26,642 nt of DNA from Acanthamoeba lenticulata (taxonomy: Eukaryota > Discosea > Longamoebia > Acanthamoebidae). Position numbers and translations under genes: made by a program. Numbering within the stretch: the first letter of the stretch is position 1; every line of letters begins with the position of its first letter. This document shows positions 9,237-19,500 of the stretch, piece by piece. The notes under the pieces were generated by a model that saw nothing but the letters and a program-made list of their open reading frames with translations, ran no database searches and had not been told where the DNA came from. The stretch is taken from contig NAVB01001309.1 of assembly GCA_002179805.1 (NCBI GenBank), forward strand, positions 1 to 26,642. Reading direction: 5' to 3'.

Positions 9237-11877
9237 ATGACAGACCTACCCTCTGTTGTGGGAGTGTCGAGTTCAAGCATGAGTGCCGTCCCTTCACCTG
9301 CTGACCTGCCAACGCACGTGCCCGGCACGCGAGCGTCGTTTTCGTTTCTGCGGCAGTCATCATCGTCCAAAACACTGACCGGCACCGACCGCAAATCGAT
9401 GAAGAAGGACAAGAAGGAAAAGAAAGAGAAGGACCGCAGCGGGACTAAGGACCGTGAGAAGGAGAAAGCCGAGCGAGAGAAGGAGCCCTCGAAGGGGCCG
9501 GCCGTACCAAACAGTGCGCCGATGAAGGGGGTGCTCGATCGGCAGCTGAGCAGCGTGGGCGCGCTCGAAGGGGAGCAACTAAGCAGCCTCTACCCCGAAA
9601 TACACCGCCTTGTTGAAGAACTCAAGTGGAAGATGGACTCAACCCTCTTCTCCCTCCACAAGCAGCACCGCGTACCCCCCCCCTCCCTCCCAAAGATTAG
9701 CAGTATAAGATATGTGCAAGTGGCCTAACAGCTGTCCTCCTTTGGTCGTGGCTGCTCGCGCAGTTGCTGGAACTGCAACACCCGAAAGTCACTGCGTTCG
9801 ATGATCCGGTCAAGCTCAACATTGGCGGCGTCAAGTACGTTGTTGCTGACGAGACCGTGCTTTGCTATGTCGCGCTCATCCTCATCTCTATTTACGACCT
9901 TTTTAACTACCAGATATGAGACGTCGTTGTCGCTGCTCCAGAAGAACCCTCACTCCATGCTGGGCTGCATGTTCAGGTTTCTCCTCCTCGGCCTACTTTG
10001 GTCTCTTGAGAGCCGATGTGCTGACAAAGGCGGCTTTTGTGTGACCGGACAGCGGTCGATGGGAGATGCAAAAGGCCAAGGACGGCTACTACTTCATCGA
10101 CCGGGACGGCACGCTCTTCCGGTCCGCGCCGCCTCCCCTCGCCTTGAGCAAGCCCTTGTGCTGGTGTTCACACCGCCATGCTGCGCACATGTGCACACAA
10201 ACAGACACATTCTGAACTATCTGCGCAACGGGTGCGTGGTCGGGGTGGACAACAACCCATCTCTACGAGAAGAGCTTCTCCTTGTACGTAGAGACCTCCT
10301 TCCGTCTTCATTCTGGCTCGTCTTACAAGCTGCAACAGGAGGCCAAATACTTCCAACTATCGGACATGGTGGACCAGCTGAAGGGCAAGAAGCCCGAACG
10401 AGTGCGTCTCCTTTCGCCCAAACTTGCTGCCACATTCGGTGCTTACGTTGATGCCACAGATACTGCTGAGTGGGAAAATCAACGCCAAAGATTTTGAAAA
10501 AGAATGGGTCAAAGGCCGAGGCCACTGGTCGATCACTGAAGATATCAATGACGATCGAAGCTCCGAGCTTGAGGATGAGAGTTCCAGCGAACGGGACAGC
10601 GAGCGAGAGGGTGCGTTGTTTTTGTTTTTTGTTTTTTTTTGAAATATAATTTTTTGGATTTTTATTTATTTATTTGGCTTCAAGCACCGCAAAATTCTCA
10701 TCGGTCACACTTGACAGATAGCGGAGAGCGAGGGCGGAGAAAGCCTGCCAAAAAGGGCAAGAAGGATAAGACAAGGTCTGGCGATGGCGAGGTGGAGTTC
10801 ATGCTCGTGCAGAGCGGTACAGCGCGCAACGCCATGGAGATCATCATCGGCAATCCAGAGTGGAGCGACTACGTCATCGAGGCTGACTTGAAGAACATCG
10901 GAGGGCGGTAAGTCCTGGCTTCCCTCCCATTTGTCCCGCACTACTACTACGACGACTAATAACTTGAGCCCGACTACGACTACTACGACGACTAATAACT
11001 TGAGCCCGTCATGTCGAGCAGGTCTTGGGGTCACCCAGGCGTGATCTTCCACGCACAGGACGTGAACAACTATGAGGTCATCTACTTCCGACCACACTCT
11101 TTCCACTCGGGTACGCATCCACGCCGCCCGGTTTCCTCTCTCGAGGATCCTCGTGAGCCTCTCTTGCCGCCGCGGCGTATTGGGACCGGTCCCTTTCTTG
11201 AGAGAAGGCAGAGGAGCGTTCCTCCAGCTACCTGTCCGTCGTCTTTCCGGTGCCCTGATGAGCACTGATGCCCGGATTTTACGGCTCATCAAGAGCAATC
11301 TTTCGCTCTAAATCCGAGTCTCTCACGGCTCCCCGTCGGCGTCGGGGATCGGTGCAGGTATCCAGCACGGGTTCAAGGCTGACCAGGTAGTCATGTCCAC
11401 CAGCTCGGCCGCCACTGTCCCGCACGACAGGTACTTTGACTCCGCCTCTCCCCGAGCGACCCTTCGGGTCAGTTTTGGGTCTTTATCCGGAGGCGTCAGT
11501 GATGTCACTTGATCGCGTCGTCGTCGGATTCGACGTTGACCTCACATGGGAGCTTAGTTGATGTCCCGCTTTCCAACAAGATCTTCTTTGGGACAGCGAT
11601 GACCGGTCTCCCTGCGACCAAAAACCACCTGCTGCGGCTGACTTGCTCTCTCCTCCCTCCGCGGCACAGCTGGTTCCATGTGAAAGTCGTCGTGTGTTCG
11701 TCAGAAGGTTTTGGTCGGGTCTACATCGGCGACATGCGCAAGCCCTCCCTCGTCTTCGCCCTCAAGTTCAGCAATGGCTGCGTGGGCTTCTTCCAGTACG
11801 AGCAGAAGGGCTACTTCAAGAATCTCGTGGTCAAGGCGATCGATGTCGAAAAGGACGAGGAAGACGAGCACCCGTGA
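9237..11877 (+). CDS. KCTD-type BTB/POZ domain protein fused to a LamG-like (3-keto-disaccharide-hydrolase-like) domain
   Basis: Exons: 9237-9671, 9764-9834, 9914-9976, 10053-10121, 10205-10283, 10339-10401, 10460-10610, 10685-10907, 11022-11110, 11358-11430, 11670-11877; about 507 aa, all joins in phase. Residues 1-145 are Ser-rich then Lys/Glu-rich (KKDKKEKKEKDR). The BTB domain of the potassium-channel-tetramerisation kind follows: VKLNIGGVKYETSLSLLQKN, DGYYFIDRDGTLFRHILNYL, RNGCVVG, then EAKYFQLSDMVDQL. An acidic/basic linker leads to a jellyroll domain: EWSDYVIEADLKN, GVIFHAQDVNNYEVIYFRPH, IQHGFKAD, SWFHVKVVV, GRVYIGD, GCVGFFQYEQKGYFKNLVV. Family knowledge: KCTD BTB domains form pentamers and often recruit cullin-3, and such jellyrolls bind or process glycans. 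The fused role is unknown. Introns 9 and 10 are 247 and 239 bp, far longer than the others. Convergent with the GATA gene. Confidence 0.85.
10945..11008 (+). repeat. Two direct repeats of 28 bp, period 36, within an intron
   Basis: Identical 28-mers occupy 10945-10972 and 10981-11008, separated by ACTACGAC, inside the intron 10908-11021. Each copy holds GACTAATAAC, which resembles a branch-point element. Removing one 36 bp unit would leave a 78 bp intron, close to the size of its neighbours. Confidence 0.9.
11111..11357 (+). other. Hairpin- and palindrome-rich intron, possible structured RNA
   Basis: This 247 bp intron holds perfect palindromes at 11142-11153 (CGAGGATCCTCG), 11168-11177 (CGCCGCGGCG) and 11182-11193 (GGGACCGGTCCC). 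It also holds stem-loops at 11195-11206, 11250-11265 (GTGC/GCAC), 11292-11309 (AGAGC/GCTCT) and 11330-11348 (TCCCCG/CGGGGA). The density is far above other introns here. A structured RNA is an inference; no known family was recognised. Confidence 0.45.
11431..11669 (+). other. Second long intron with nested stem-loops
   Basis: In this 239 bp intron CGCCTC (11443-11448) can pair with GAGGCG (11490-11495) around an inner stem GACCC-TTC-GGGTC (11458-11470). AGTGA-TG-TCACT (11498-11509) forms a further hairpin containing a box-C-like GTGATGT. No convincing D box lies at snoRNA distance, so it is not called a snoRNA. Confidence 0.4.
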
Positions 11878-12336
11878 GAGTCGTGGATGGTCGCCGTGTC
11901 TCTCGATTGGGCTCAGTCCATCAAAGCGTTTCTGCTCTTTTTTTGTGTCACAAAAAATTGTTGTTGGGGTGGGGCACGCTTCCGCGGTGTTCCATCACCT
12001 TCCATTCACAGGAAAGCTAGTCGTGCGCTCGATCTTGGGGGCTGTTGTTGGTTGGTGTATTCCACGCCAAGCACAAGTTATTTAATAACTTTGTCGACAA
12101 ACCGTTTTTAACCGACCAACCGCGTCTGCCTGGAGACGCGTAGGTTTTTTTTCAGGCTATTGATCTCCCTTGGTTAAAAGTGGAATGATGATGATAACGG
12201 TGGTAACACTTGGCCTACTGTTATTTGTTGGCAGTGTATATCTTACAAAATCCAGTACACACAACCGCGGTATCTCACGCGTCTCTCTGCCCGCCGTCGG
12301 TCGAGTAAGCTTCACTCAGGTGACACGACACACCTC
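11878..12336. other. Spacer between convergent BTB-LamG and GATA genes
   Basis: 459 bp without a supported gene. It should hold both 3' UTRs. It contains T-rich runs, an AT patch around 12078-12085 and the hairpin plus T-tract at 12121-12152. A plus-strand open frame from 12185 with a hydrophobic start runs antisense into the GATA gene and is not accepted as a gene. Confidence 0.6.
12121..12152 (+). terminator. GC hairpin followed by eight T, terminator-like
   Basis: CGCGTCT (12121-12127) pairs perfectly with AGACGCG (12134-12140) across a GCCTGG loop. After TAGG come eight T at 12145-12152. A T-run of this length would stop RNA polymerase III, and the hairpin could mark a 3' end. No pol III gene with A and B boxes was found upstream, so the role is open. 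Confidence 0.35.
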
Positions 12337-13298
12337 TCAGTTGAGGAGGTCGGCTATCTGGCAGCCAGGCGAAGAAGAGGCCGAGACCTTGGTCTCCCAA
12401 ATCATGGGATTGTTGACACATGTCCTCCCTTTCTTGCAGTTGTTGCCGTTGGACGCCGGGTTCAGGAGCAGGCTCATGGGCACGGTGCCAGAGGGCGTTT
12501 TGGTCGTGTCTCGCTTCTTTTGTTCCCTCAGCTTGCTACGGTACCGCAGGCCGCATCTGTTGTTGAAATGGGGATCGATCGGTTAGCCCGCAATCAAATC
12601 ACCACACAAACACACACCGGGGCCAGCAGATGGGTTTTTGTTGCACGACGTACGCGTTGCAAAGCGTCCCCTTGCCCAGCGGACCCGTGCGCCACTCTGG
12701 CGTTGAGTCGGTTCCACAGTGCTCGCATCGCTTCCACTCGGACCCACCGTCTTCCGTCTGCCCCACACAGGTTGAAGGGGAAAAGAGTAAGTTAGCTCCG
12801 GCATCCACAAAAAAAAACCAAGTTAAACTGTGTTTAGCTCGGCCAACTTTAGGTTACCTGGACTTTAAGGCGCTTGTAGCGCGGCGTGTTGAGCTTCCAC
12901 TTAACGACCTGTGCTGTGGATTGGCCTTGTTGTAGAGCAGTTGAAGAGGACGGGGCGGTCTGACTGCGGACTTCCTTCTTCGGCTTGGCTCCTCGCTTGC
13001 GCTTCCCCGGGCTGCTCGGCGAGGACGGCTCCGGTGTGGGAGGCGTGCTGATGGCCATCATGTGCGGCGAAGGTAAGAGAGGCGGGAGGCCTGTGGAGTG
13101 CGCGAAGCCGACCACAGGCCAGGGATAGCCCGTAGTGGGGTGGAAAGACTGCGGTGACGGTGGTCGTTCCAAGTCAGGACTCTGGTACGATTGCTGGTCG
13201 AGGTCGAGAAAGGCGGGAAGAGGAGGCACAGGCCAGGAAGTGGTCAAGAAGGGCAGCGAGAGGTGGGGCAGGAGGCCCATCTGCAGCATGTGTTGCAT
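12337..13298 (-). CDS. GATA-type zinc-finger transcription factor
   Basis: Exons: 13298-12858, 12757-12654, 12556-12337; about 254 aa, stop TGA at 12339-12337. The single finger is built across a splice: [18 protein letters not shown] and [16 protein letters not shown], that is Cys-X2-Cys-X18-Cys-X2-Cys. The X18 loop is the spacing common in plant and Dictyostelium GATA factors rather than the X17 of animal ones. A basic tail LREQKKR follows as expected. The N-terminal 147 residues are Pro/Ser-rich and end with a basic cluster [10 protein letters not shown] that would serve as a nuclear signal. Target genes cannot be read from here. The start is the first ATG of the exon; further 5' exons are possible. 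It is divergent from TAF10. Confidence 0.85.
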
Positions 13299-13905
13299 GT
13301 CTTGAATGGAAAGAGCTCCTTCACGTCGAGGTACAAACTCAGGCAGGTGAGGTCGAAAGCGATTGAGCTGGCGGAAGCGAACGCAGGCGGCTAGACGGCT
13401 AGAGGCGATGTGTTCGTGGTCTGGGCGGTGAGGAAGAAAGAGTCTGAATGTCGGTGGCGGTCTGGATATAAATCGGAGTCAGGGTCGTGAGGGACAGCTG
13501 TCTCCGTGGCTATTTTGGGCGTTCTCGTGACAGCGCACCACCTCTACCGTCACCGCTGAACTGCTGTTTGTGGACCTCTCATCTGCCAGTGATGTTAAAG
13601 CGTCGTCGTGCAGTGTGCCCTAGGCAACCCCGTGCTTGTGGTTTCTTCAGCCACAAGACTACCAACCACGTGCTGTGGTGACGTTGTGCCCGCAGCTCTA
13701 TGGCGATCTTGCCCTGGAACTTTCGCCGGCCATCAAATAGCCGGTCGCATGTGAGGTACATCCAGCTTAGAACGCGTGGAAGCCTCATCGGAGTTGGTTC
13801 ACACAAGGGCAAGAAAGGACACGAAAACTTGGGCTATTTCTACATTTTTCCGAAACAAAAATAGGATATTTTAGAAACAAATACAATCAATTAAAACAAA
13901 TTCGA
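13299..13905. promoter_or_regulatory. Divergent spacer between GATA factor and TAF10
   Basis: 607 bp with no supported gene. It must contain the promoters of both genes. GGATATAAATCGG at 13464-13476 has a TATA-like core, but it is 430 bp from the TAF10 ATG and in the less fitting direction for the GATA gene. GGCTAGACGGCTAGA near 13388 is a small direct repeat. The last 70 bp before TAF10 are A-rich, as expected for a leader. Confidence 0.45.
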
Positions 13906-14880
13906 ATGAGCGACACTAAGATGGAAGTAGATGGCCAGCCCCCGCCGCCTCCCGCACCCGAAGGAACTGCACCAACTGCGACAACGCTCGCAACATCTAC
14001 TGGAGCACAGGCGCCAGGCAGCCAGCCCATCCTTGCCAACACGCCGCAAGAGCTGGATGAAGAAGAAAAGGAAAGCATTGAAGAACTTTTGAACTCGCTG
14101 GAAGACTTTGTGCCTGCGGTGCGTCTCAGCAACGCATCAAATAGGCCTAATTGCACACCAAAGATTTGGTTTGATTTTTTAATTTTCTTTATTTTATTAC
14201 TTTCCTCAGATTCCAGATGAAGTAGTGCACTACTACCTCACCAAGACAGGCTTTATGTGCAGTGATGAAAAGATGTATGCTATGCCCGACTTATTTAAAG
14301 TGGCAAGAGATTAACTCCCCCTCTCTATCTGGATTCAGTCGACGATTGGTTTCGCTGGCAGCGCAGAAGTTTGTGTCTGATATTGCTGAGGATGCCCTTC
14401 AGTATTGCAAGATTCGACAGCAGAGTCCGGCCAATCGCGACAAAAACCGCACCAAGGTGTCTTGCCTCCCCCTCGACAACTCCTGTACGCTGCCACCCCT
14501 AACGTCTGATTTTCTCTGTGTATGCGACCATCATGCAGGAGGTACAGCACCAACCAGGCCGAAGCGTTGTAGGAGAAGCTCAACAGAGAGACTGTTAACA
14601 TTCTCATCCTTTTGGCAGGGTCAGCGCCTAGTGCTCACCATGGAGGACTTGTCGCAAGCGCTGAAGGAGTACGGCATCACTGTAAAGAAGGTAATCCACC
14701 GCCACCTCTGCCAAAAGGGAGAACTCGTGTTGCGCGGCTCAACACAAACACTCACGTGTGTGCGCGCAGCCCGAGTACTTTGTTGATCGAAGCGCGTCGT
14801 CCCCCGCAGCGGCACTCTCATCTTCCACATCCGGAGGTAGCACGACGGGTCCTGACAAAAAGAAGAAGCGCACCAAGTGA
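13906..14880 (+). CDS. TAF10: TAF10, histone-fold subunit of TFIID and SAGA
   Basis: Family role: histone-fold protein of TFIID and SAGA that pairs with TAF3, TAF8 or SUPT7L-type partners. Exons: 13906-14118, 14210-14274, 14339-14456, 14619-14690, 14770-14880; about 192 aa, all in phase. Seen: a disordered Pro/Thr N-terminus, EEKESIEELLNSLEDFVP, IPDEVVHYYLTKTGF, RRLVSLAAQKFVSDIAEDAL, QYCKI, then LVLTMEDLSQALKEYGITVK, KPEYFVD. These are the helices of the TAF10 histone fold in their normal order. The tail is Ser/Thr-rich and ends in a basic KKKKRTK. Length is close to that of animal TAF10 without its longer N-terminus. It lies 173 bp upstream of the glycosylase gene in the same direction. Confidence 0.95.
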
Positions 14881-15053
14881 TCGCCTGTCCCGCATCGCGC
14901 CCCTGTGGCTGAAACCACAGCGCACTCAAACAAACTACACGACAGCAGCGATGTACATACCTGAAATATTTTTAAAAGTGACGATTCATTTCCAAGAAAT
15001 ACTTCAATCTGAAATAATTAATAGTCGGCCTGAAGTTGTTTGGCGACCAAAAG

Positions 15054-16481
15054 ATGAAGCAGCAATCCAAACTAACAACGTTCCTGCGCACGACTGCGGG
15101 CGCGAAGGGCACACAATCACCTGCCGCGTCTCCCTTGCGCAGCTCCTCGTTGTCTCCGCGACAAACGACTCCCCAAAGGAAGAAGGACGAGGTGGGGGAG
15201 GTGCACGATGGTGCTATACCATGGCCCGAAATTAATCTCACCACCTCTCCCGGCGCCTCTTCTACTTCGACCACACCGTCTGCCCCTGGAAAGCGAAAGC
15301 CGGAAGTCAAATCTGCCACCACGACCACCATCGAATTGCAGCTCGCCGCATCGCCGGCGAAGCGATTAAAGAAAGAGGAGACGGCCCCTCTGACCCCCGA
15401 GCCCAAGCCAGACTCGCTCGAGGACATTGAAGAATTCTCCCCAGCCACCAACGAGGAGCTGCTTGCCGTCGACCAGACGAGCTCTATGCCGGTCACAACC
15501 AGTGCAGCACCAGCCTCGACACCGACACAGCACCCGTTCTTCGTGCGCGCCGGAAGGGGCAAGCGCTTGGGGAAGGAGTTCTACGAGCATGACTGCGAGA
15601 CGCTGGCCAAGATGCTGCTCGGGCAGGTCCTGGTCCGCATCACCCACGACAATCAGCGGTCCGTCGACCTTGCCACGCGCCTTGCCTTCTTGGCTCTTTT
15701 GTGTGCTCATCGTGTGGACCTTTGAGCGTCTGTGTACGCACAGGCTGGCGGGGCGGATCGTCGAGACAGAGGCCTACCTTGGTGGAGAGGACAAGGGCGC
15801 GCACTCCTATGGCGGCAAGATCACAAAGAAGAACAAGAGGTACGTCGCCGCCTACGCCAAACGGCCGAAGCTCTGGTCCTCGTCTGTTCGCTCAGCTGCC
15901 GTGTTGCGTTTACAGCATGTTTGAGCCGCCAGGGACGGCCTACATCTACAGGATTTACGTGACCAACTTCTGCTTCAACGTCTCCTCGCTCGGCGAGGGC
16001 GCTGCGGTGCTGGTGCGAGCGTTGGAGCCGGTGGAGGGCCTGGCCCGCATGCGCGTCAACCGGCTAGCGGGCAAGGTCTCGGGCACGCCCGTCCGCGACG
16101 CCGATCTCACCAGGTACCTTCACCTCTCTCAGTCCGCCCATCGACTCGTGAGCTCACTTGAAATCGCGCACAGCGGGCCTGGCAAGTCCTGCCAAGCGCT
16201 GGAGCTGGACCTGGCCCAGGATGGGCTCAACCTCATCACCTCGGACGTGCTTTGGATCGAAGAAGGCCGAAAGATCGAAGAACGAGACGTCGTGGCCGGT
16301 CCGCGGGTCAATATCGACTACGCCGAAGAGTGGAAAGGTTCCCTTTTCCTCCCACAACAAGCTCGTCAATGCGAAGTGCCTCTGACCTCTGCTCCTCTCA
16401 GACAAGCCACTTCGATTTTACGTCAAGGGCAACCGACACGTGAGCAAGCCAGCCTTCTCCAACCGAGGAGGCAAGAAGTAG
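15054..16481 (+). CDS. MPG: DNA-3-methyladenine glycosylase (MPG/AAG family) with PIP-box-like N-terminus
   Basis: Family role: flips out and excises alkylated or deaminated purines (3-methyladenine, hypoxanthine) to begin base-excision repair. Exons: 15054-15658, 15744-15839, 15916-16113, 16174-16337, 16402-16481; about 380 aa, all joins in phase. Seen: LGKEFYEHDCETLAKMLLGQ, RIVETEAYLGGEDKGAH (catalytic Glu, intercalating Tyr and active-site His), PPGTAYIYRIYV, FCFNVSS, AAVLVRALEP, SGPGKSCQALELD, VNIDYAEEW and KPLRFYVKGNRHVS. The first 160 residues are a disordered extension with basic clusters (SPAKRLKKEE) and, at residues 4-11, QSKLTTFL, close to a PCNA-interacting box. The ATG at 15054 is the first in frame and places that motif at the very N-terminus. 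Its 3' end faces the amidohydrolase gene 95 bp away. Confidence 0.94.
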
Positions 16482-16576
16482 TTGGCAAGCGGCATCAAAT
16501 GCAGTTCAAACGCGTCAACGTTAACGTTCCGTTTGCGTTTTTGTTTGCGCCAGCATCACGAGTCGCTGGGGTTTGT

Positions 16577-19500
16577 TCACATGAAGGCAGTGGGCGTGTT
16601 GAGGACAGGGCCTTGCGGCAGCGTCTGGCTGAACGGCAGGATCTGCTCCAGGGAGCTGGCGTCCCACAGGCGGCCGTCCTTCATGACCCACTTCACTCGC
16701 GGGCTGTTAGCGATGTCGCTCAGCGGGCTGTCGGCGGCGTCGTAGAAGACCAGGTCGGCCAGCTTGCCCTCCTCGAGCGAGCCCAGGTCGTTCCCGAGGC
16801 CCAGCACCGTGGCCGGACCTGCTCGGCGCGAGCGTGATTTAGAGACTCTGCGCGCAACGCAACGTTGCGGGCCCGCTGGAGCGCGTACCCATGGTCGCCG
16901 CGTAGAGGACTTGGTAGGGCGTGAGGTTGCCCTGCCTGAGCATGGCCATCTCCCAGTGGAAGCCAATGCCCTGGATTTGGCCGTGCGCGCCGGCCTGCAC
17001 GCTGCCTCCCGCGTTGAAGACCTCCGCTACCGATTGCGCCGTGGCAAAGTGGTGGTAGTCCCAGGGCGCCTCGGCCTTTTCTCGCCGCAGCGCTCTGGTC
17101 ATGGTCATGGTCATCCCAACCATGTACATCACGCGCGATTTGAGCACAAGACGTGACGATCGTGACACAAAGGGCTGGTGGCGGACCTGGCCAAGACGGG
17201 CGCATGTGGCACGAAGCGCATGAAGCGCTCGTTCTCCCACACGTTGGTGGTCTGGTACCAGTACTCCTCGCCCCACAGGCCGCCAAAGTTGACGATCAAG
17301 GTCGGCGTCCAGCCCGTCCCGCTCAGCGCAAAGAGCGTGACCTGTGCGGTCCACAGCGCGATATCGACTGAGCTCGCTTGTTCCAGAGAGGATCTTTACG
17401 TGTGTCGAGAGGACGTACGACGTCGTTGTAGAGCGGAGCCACGGGCAGCGAATGCTCGATGGTGGTGTGGCCGTCCATGATCATGTTGAGGTTCCAGTTG
17501 AAGGCCATGCCGCCCTCGACCACCACGTCCATGGCCAGCTCGCGCGCGGCCTGGAGCAGCCGCTGGCGCGCCGCGCGGGAGGGCTGCATGTAGGACTTGG
17601 CCGAGAAGGCGCCAAAGGCCTTGCGGTACCGCAGCGCCGAGAGTGCGTCGTCCAAGCTGCCGATCTCGACGTGGTAGGGCCCTCCGGCGCCGTAGATCAC
17701 GTCGCCCTGTGCACGCAGCGCAGAACGATCAGGCCGGCCTTGGCCAGCCCGTGTTGGGGGGGGGGGAGTGCGAGGGAAAGATGAAAGGGCCGAGGTACGG
17801 TGCTGTAGATGCGCGGGCCGATGATCTTGCCGCTGCGGACGAGCTCGGCCTCCGTGAACACGGAGCTGCGCGCGTCACGAAGTTGTAAATACAAATGTAT
17901 TTTTTTCTAAACATAATAATGTAATTTGAATTAAATAATAATAATAATACTTAAAAAAAAGAGAGAGTGGCCACGCACACAACGCCGGCCGAGGGATTGT
18001 GGAGGGTGGTCACGCCAAAGGCCAGGTTGGCCAGCAATTCCCAACTCTGCTTGGGCACGACGTCTCCCACGCCTGCAAAGAGCCGGGATCAGAGATCGCA
18101 GGAAAGAGAGAGGCCGGATGGGGAGCGCTGCAGACGCACCCATCCAGTGGGCGTGCGCGTCGATGTAGCCCGGCAGCACCACCTCGCCCGCCATCGGCCT
18201 GTCGGTCGCGCCGTCCGGGCAAGGCACCTCCGCCATCGGGCCCAACTGGCAACACGAAAGCACAGGTTAAAATGATAATCATATTTAATTTAAAAAATAG
18301 AAGAGAAGGGTGTACAGCTTGGATGCGATCCGCGTTGACGACGAGGCGCGCATTTTGGATTCGCGTGCCCGGCGTCTCGTCACGCGAGGACATCGTGAGG
18401 AGCGTCACCTGTCCATTGTTCTCTCAAGGTCAGAGCCGTATTGGGCCAAATGATGATCGCGGGGTTCGTGTACGTTGCTGAAGCACACGAACGTGTTGCC
18501 CGTGCCCGTCGGGGCCGAGAACCCGAGATCGGCCTGCTGGGCCTTGGACGTCACGCATGCAAGGTCCGTGCTGCCACACGCCAGCGCCTGTCACCCGCCA
18601 GCACCGCGGTGACCAAACTGAGTTGAGGGCGCGTCACAGTAGAAATGGTGTTCCGGAACCGTACCTCCGCGGGGTCGACGAGGTGGAGGTCGTGCGCGAG
18701 CAGCCAAGCGAGGGCCCACTTGCCCGCCTGGCGCACCCAGGTCATGTAATGTGCGCCGTTCTGCGTGAAGCGACGCAGGCCCTTTGGCTCCAGACCGGCC
18801 CGCGACGTCAACTCGATTGACTCTGCCATTCGCGCCCACCTCGGAGGTAAAAAGAACGAAAACGGAAACGAAAGCGAAAGCGAAGATAGACGACAGTTCA
18901 GACTTACCGACAAAGGGGGCGAGATAGGCCTGCCCGAACTCGGAAAAGGTGATGTGAGAGCCGTCAGGTGCGATGCGGATCATCTCTGCGAACTTGCTCG
19001 TGGCGACGGTGGTCTGCGCCAGTGAGGCGAGATCGATCTTGACCAGCTTCATGGGGTAGTAGCCCTGCTCGACGTAGACCGCCCGCCCGTCGGCCGAGTA
19101 CACCGGGGCGCGGCCCGCCTCGCTCAGCAGGCGGGGCGTCCACTCGCCCGTCGCGGCGCTGTAGGTGGCGGCGTAGATGCCGGGCCGGTACGAGTACTGC
19201 TCGCCGCTGAGCGTGTCGGCCCCGAAGCGCTGGTACACGATCTCCTGGTCGTTGGCAGGCGAGAACCTCGGGTAGCCGTACCGGCCGCGCGGCAGCGTCA
19301 CGTTCTCGATCTGCTCGGCCAATGAAGTGGATCAGTCGACAGCAGGACGCATGAGCCCAAGGGCAAGCAGAGGGAGGACCTTGGTGACGGCGCCGGTGGA
19401 GAGGTCGAGAGACACGATCTCGATGGTGGAGAGCGCCAGGTCGTCCCACAGCACGTGCACGAGCTTATCGCCCTGGGCCGAGAAGGACGGGTACGACTCG

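Noticed and set aside
11240..11275. CTGATGAGCACTGATG as snoRNA C and D boxes
   Set aside because: The elements overlap each other and lack proper spacing and a terminal stem; kept only as part of the structured-intron finding.
12185..12586. Plus-strand open frame of about 133 codons starting MMMITVVTLGLLLFVG, like a membrane protein
   Set aside because: It runs antisense through the last exon of the GATA gene, whose frame is supported by the zinc finger; no splice signals or family match support it.
13579..13812. Minus-strand frame of 77 codons in the GATA/TAF10 spacer
   Set aside because: No recognisable motif, no clear splice partners, and position inside a divergent promoter; could be an unannotated 5' exon but unsupported.
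17756..17766. Run of eleven G as a possible G-quadruplex
   Set aside because: A single run in an intron, where on the coding strand it is a C tract near the splice site; no further G runs complete a quadruplex.
16764..17888. Several long plus-strand frames opposite the amidohydrolase
   Set aside because: All are mirrors of exons that carry metal-binding motifs on the minus strand.
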